NCBI GenBank assembly: GCA_934402515.1
Contig: CAKRTZ010000079.1
Location: 1-6,689 of the forward strand
Length of the DNA: 6,689 nt
Source of the DNA: an uncultured Lachnospiraceae bacterium
GTDB taxonomy: Bacteria; Bacillota; Clostridia; Lachnospirales; Lachnospiraceae
Direction of reading: 5' to 3'
The notes under the pieces were generated by a model. The model did not search any database. It saw only the letters and a program-made list of their open reading frames with translations, and was not told the DNA's origin. The position numbers and the translations under genes were made by a program. Positions 4,945-6,689 of this stretch are shown here, piece after piece; the first letter of the stretch is position 1, and each line of letters begins with the position of its first letter.

Positions 4945-6139
4945 CACGATTGTCACTTTAAAAAAAGGAGAAGGACGTACCATTAAAGCCGGAGGACTCT
5001 GGATTTTTGATAATGAGATTGACACCATTACCGGAAGCTTTAAAAACGGAGAAATTGTGAATGTAAGGGACTTTGACGGCTATCCCATGGGGCGTGGCTA
5101 TATCAACCAGAACTCCAAAATCCGGATTCGGCTCATGACCCGGCACATTGACCAGCCCATCGATGAAGAATTTCTACGGATGCGGGTACAGAACGCCTGG
5201 GACTATCGCAAAACCACGGTGGACACTTCCAGCTGCCGTATTATTTTTGGTGACGCGGATTTTCTCCCTGGTCTGGTGGTGGACAAGTACGAGGATGTAT
5301 TGGTGGTTCAGTGTCTGGCACTGGGGATGGAGGCTTTTAAGCTGACCATTGTGAACCTTTTAAAAGAAATCCTGAAGGCGGACGACATCCGGATCCGCGG
5401 TGTCTATGAGCGCAGTGATGCCAATGAGCGCACCAAAGAAGGGCTTCCCAAGGTCAAGGGCTTTATCGGTGATGAATTTGATACCAGCGTGGAAATCCAG
5501 GAAAACGGCGTCCGCTATCTGGTGGATGTGGTCAATGGTCAGAAAACAGGATTTTTCCTGGATCAGAAATATAACCGCCTTGCCATGCAGCGCATCTGTA
5601 AAGGCAAAAAAGTGCTGGATTGCTTTACCCACATGGGTACTTTTGCCCTCAATGCAGGACTGGCAGGGGCGATGGATGTGACAGGACTGGATATCTCCGA
5701 GTACGCCATCCAGCAGGCGCAGGAAAATGCGAAGCGTAACCATCTGGAGCAGACGGTACATTTCCGTTGTGCCAATGTGCTGGATGAACTGCCGGGATTG
5801 GCACAAGAGGGAGAAAAATATGATGTTGTAATCCTGGATCCTCCGGCATTTACCAAATCCCGTGAAGCCACAAAGAATGCCATCAAGGGCTATCGTGAAA
5901 TCAATATGAAGGGGTTAAAACTTGTGAAGGACGGCGGCTATCTGGCAACCTGCTCCTGCTCCCACTTCATGACCCAGGAGCTCCTGGCAAAAACTATCCA
6001 GGAGGCGGCCCGCTCCGCTCACAAACGGCTCCGCCAGGTGGAGTTCCGCACCCAGTCACCCGACCACCCCATCCTCTGGGCTGCAGACGAGAGCTACTAT
6101 TTGAAGTTTTATATCTTCCAGGTGGTGGATGAGAAGTAA
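4937..6139 (+). CDS. rlmI: RlmI-type class I SAM-dependent rRNA (cytosine-C5) methyltransferase
   Basis: The 400-aa protein matches RlmI/YccW, which makes m5C1962 in 23S rRNA in E. coli. The N-terminal ~70 residues look like a PUA RNA-binding domain (KAGGLWIFDNEI at 18-29, then VNVRDFDGYPMGRGYIN). A central RlmI-like region contains FGDADFLPGLVVDKY (104-118). The Rossmann methyltransferase domain follows: LDCFTHMGTFALNAG at 227-241 is the SAM-binding motif I, LDIS at 251-254 the acidic loop, VVILDPPAF at 297-305 motif IV, and CSCSHFM at 339-345 the cysteine-bearing motif near the catalytic site. The length is normal for the family. AAAGGA at 4923-4928 lies eight bases before the ATG, and the start overlaps the end of the fur-family gene in ATGAATGA, indicating translational coupling. 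The exact target base in this organism is inferred. Confidence 0.9.
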   Translation: MNDTIVTLKKGEGRTIKAGGLWIFDNEIDTITGSFKNGEIVNVRDFDGYPMGRGYINQNSKIRIRLMTRHIDQPIDEEFLRMRVQNAWDYRKTTVDTSSCRIIFGDADFLPGLVVDKYEDVLVVQCLALGMEAFKLTIVNLLKEILKADDIRIRGVYERSDANERTKEGLPKVKGFIGDEFDTSVEIQENGVRYLVDVVNGQKTGFFLDQKYNRLAMQRICKGKKVLDCFTHMGTFALNAGLAGAMDVTGLDISEYAIQQAQENAKRNHLEQTVHFRCANVLDELPGLAQEGEKYDVVILDPPAFTKSREATKNAIKGYREINMKGLKLVKDGGYLATCSCSHFMTQELLAKTIQEAARSAHKRLRQVEFRTQSPDHPILWAADESYYLKFYIFQVVDEK

Positions 6140-6251
6140 TCCTAAGAATGCTTATTTTATAGGGGTTCCGGAACAATTAATTCAGATTGGAATATTCATT
6201 TGCGCCCTTGTTGGATTGTGCTACACGATTTTCAAGGGAAAACGAAAATAG
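6129..6251 (+). CDS. Candidate 40-residue single-pass membrane protein
   Basis: I do not recognise this ORF. It starts with ATG at 6129, inside the last codons of the rRNA methyltransferase gene (11-base overlap), and is preceded by AGGTGG at 6120-6125, a usable ribosome site three bases away. The 40 residues run from a polar start (MRSNPKNAYF) through a hydrophobic stretch at about 17-35 (IQIGIFICALVGLCYTIF region) to a basic tail, KGKRK. That is the pattern of a small single-pass protein with a positive cytoplasmic end. The stop at 6249 lies seven bases before the end of the transposase remnant on the other strand. It may be a real small protein coupled to the methyltransferase gene, or the trace of a longer gene lost to the insertion. 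Confidence 0.45.
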   Translation: MRSNPKNAYFIGVPEQLIQIGIFICALVGLCYTIFKGKRK

Positions 6252-6257
6252 CCGCCA

Positions 6258-6515
6258 TTACTCCCGGATCGCCAGCTTTTTCCGTATGTCTATACTCGGA
6301 ATGGTTGCCTGCATCTTTTCGATGTATACCCTGTCATTGTCATGATGGTGGAGTAGCAGTTCCAGTATCTTTTCTTCTCCTTAATCCTTCACATAGCATC
6401 TCAGCTGGCACATCGCATCCGCTCTTTCTTCGCTCCAGCCCATTGGACGGGAACTCATACGGTCGGAATACATATTCCTAGTGGCTTTGATGGAGAAAAT
6501 ATATTCCTGTTTCAG
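6258..6515 (-). pseudogene. C-terminal remnant of an ISLre2-family (UPF0236) transposase
   Basis: Reading the - strand gives 86 codons including two stops. RMSSRPMGWSEE (encoded at about 6426-6461) is the family's most conserved C-terminal block (DRMSSRPMGWS). Downstream residues include LRCYVKD, then an in-frame TAA at 6381-6383, then GEEKILELLLHHHD, ending at the stop at 6258-6260. The internal stop probably replaces the Tyr of a YVKDYGEEKI-like sequence. A further in-frame stop (6516-6518) marks where the family similarity ends, and the catalytic N-terminal and middle parts are absent. Full-length relatives are roughly 430-480 aa. The fragment cannot move on its own and marks an old insertion that has been deleted. 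Confidence 0.8.
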
Positions 6516-6689
6516 TCAAAGTCTAGCGAAGGTTGCAAACACAGAGGCAAAAGCCGCGAAAAAGGTGGCGGAGCAGGCAGCCAAAGATGTTATCAAGAAG
6601 GTGACAGAGGGTGCCGCGAATAATGTGATGGATGAGTATGTGGCTACACCGGAAAATGCAGGTATGCCAAATGCAGTAAAGAGAGAATC
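6490..6689 (+). CDS. Ala/Lys-rich open reading frame running off the window, probably 5'-truncated
   Basis: From the first ATG at 6490 the frame stays open to the last base (66 full codons). From about residue 12 it reads like real protein: LAKVANTEAKAAKKVAEQAA continues into KDVIKKVTEGAANNVMDEY, an Ala/Lys/Glu/Val-rich stretch likely to form amphipathic or coiled-coil helix. The first 8-10 codons lie antisense to the transposase remnant and there is no ribosome site before ATG 6490, so the natural start is probably lost and this join is chimeric. I do not recognise the family. Similar composition is seen in proteins of conjugative and phage elements, but this is not enough to assign a role. 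Confidence 0.4.
   Translation, partial: MEKIYSCFSQSLAKVANTEAKAAKKVAEQAAKDVIKKVTEGAANNVMDEYVATPENAGMPNAVKRE

Noticed and set aside
5994..6176. - strand ORF of 60 codons over the end of rlmI
   Set aside because: It is a Pro/Gly/Arg-rich shadow of the methyltransferase gene with no independent support.
6200..6481. A + strand ORF of 93 codons in the region after rlmI
   Set aside because: It is antisense to the transposase remnant, whose recognisable RMSSRPMGWS block is on the - strand, and it has no ribosome site or protein-like character.

Overview
The window looks like chromosomal DNA of a Gram-positive anaerobe of the Clostridia, most likely Lachnospiraceae. The reasons are AGGAGG-type ribosome binding sites, TTGACA promoters, a tRNA without an encoded CCA end, a clostridial-type LarE, and an ISLre2-type transposase remnant. 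This placement is inferred from gene style, not from a search. All intact genes lie on the + strand.

Region 1 (2-3224) is an apparent operon for nickel uptake and nickel-cofactor synthesis. It holds a CbiM/NikM-type ECF transporter subunit with a C-terminal PDGLE domain, a 1-acylglycerol-3-phosphate acyltransferase-like protein with a zinc ribbon and an unrecognised C-terminal region, and larE, the sulfur transferase of nickel-pincer nucleotide (NPN) synthesis. Transporter and larE fit together, since nickel transporters sit in lar operons elsewhere. The acyltransferase between them has no obvious place in the pathway. The transporter's ATPase and T-component and larA/B/C are not in view. A short hairpin with a poor T-tract follows larE.

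Region 2 (3248-3436) is a tRNA-Pro(CGG) unit with its own promoter and a very strong 13-bp-stem terminator. A 7-bp inverted repeat lies inside the promoter, between its -35 and -10.

Region 3 (3438-6251) is a second operon whose -35 starts two bases after the tRNA terminator's T-tract. Its leader carries a 21-bp inverted repeat laid out like a Fur-family operator. It is followed by a putative heavy-metal (manganese/arsenic-type) exporter with a His/Cys-rich loop, a Fur-family repressor, an RlmI-type 23S rRNA cytosine methyltransferase overlapping the repressor gene, and a candidate 40-residue single-pass membrane protein overlapping the methyltransferase gene. The simplest reading is metal-responsive control of exporter and repressor by the repressor itself.

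Region 4 (6252-6689) is accessory debris. An 86-codon C-terminal remnant of an ISLre2 (UPF0236) transposase lies on the - strand with an internal stop. An Ala/Lys-rich open frame then runs off the window, probably with its true 5' end lost. I found no clear evidence of a wholly new system. The best leads are the putative Fur-type operator, the three-cysteine LarE, the zinc-ribbon acyltransferase, and the small membrane ORF.
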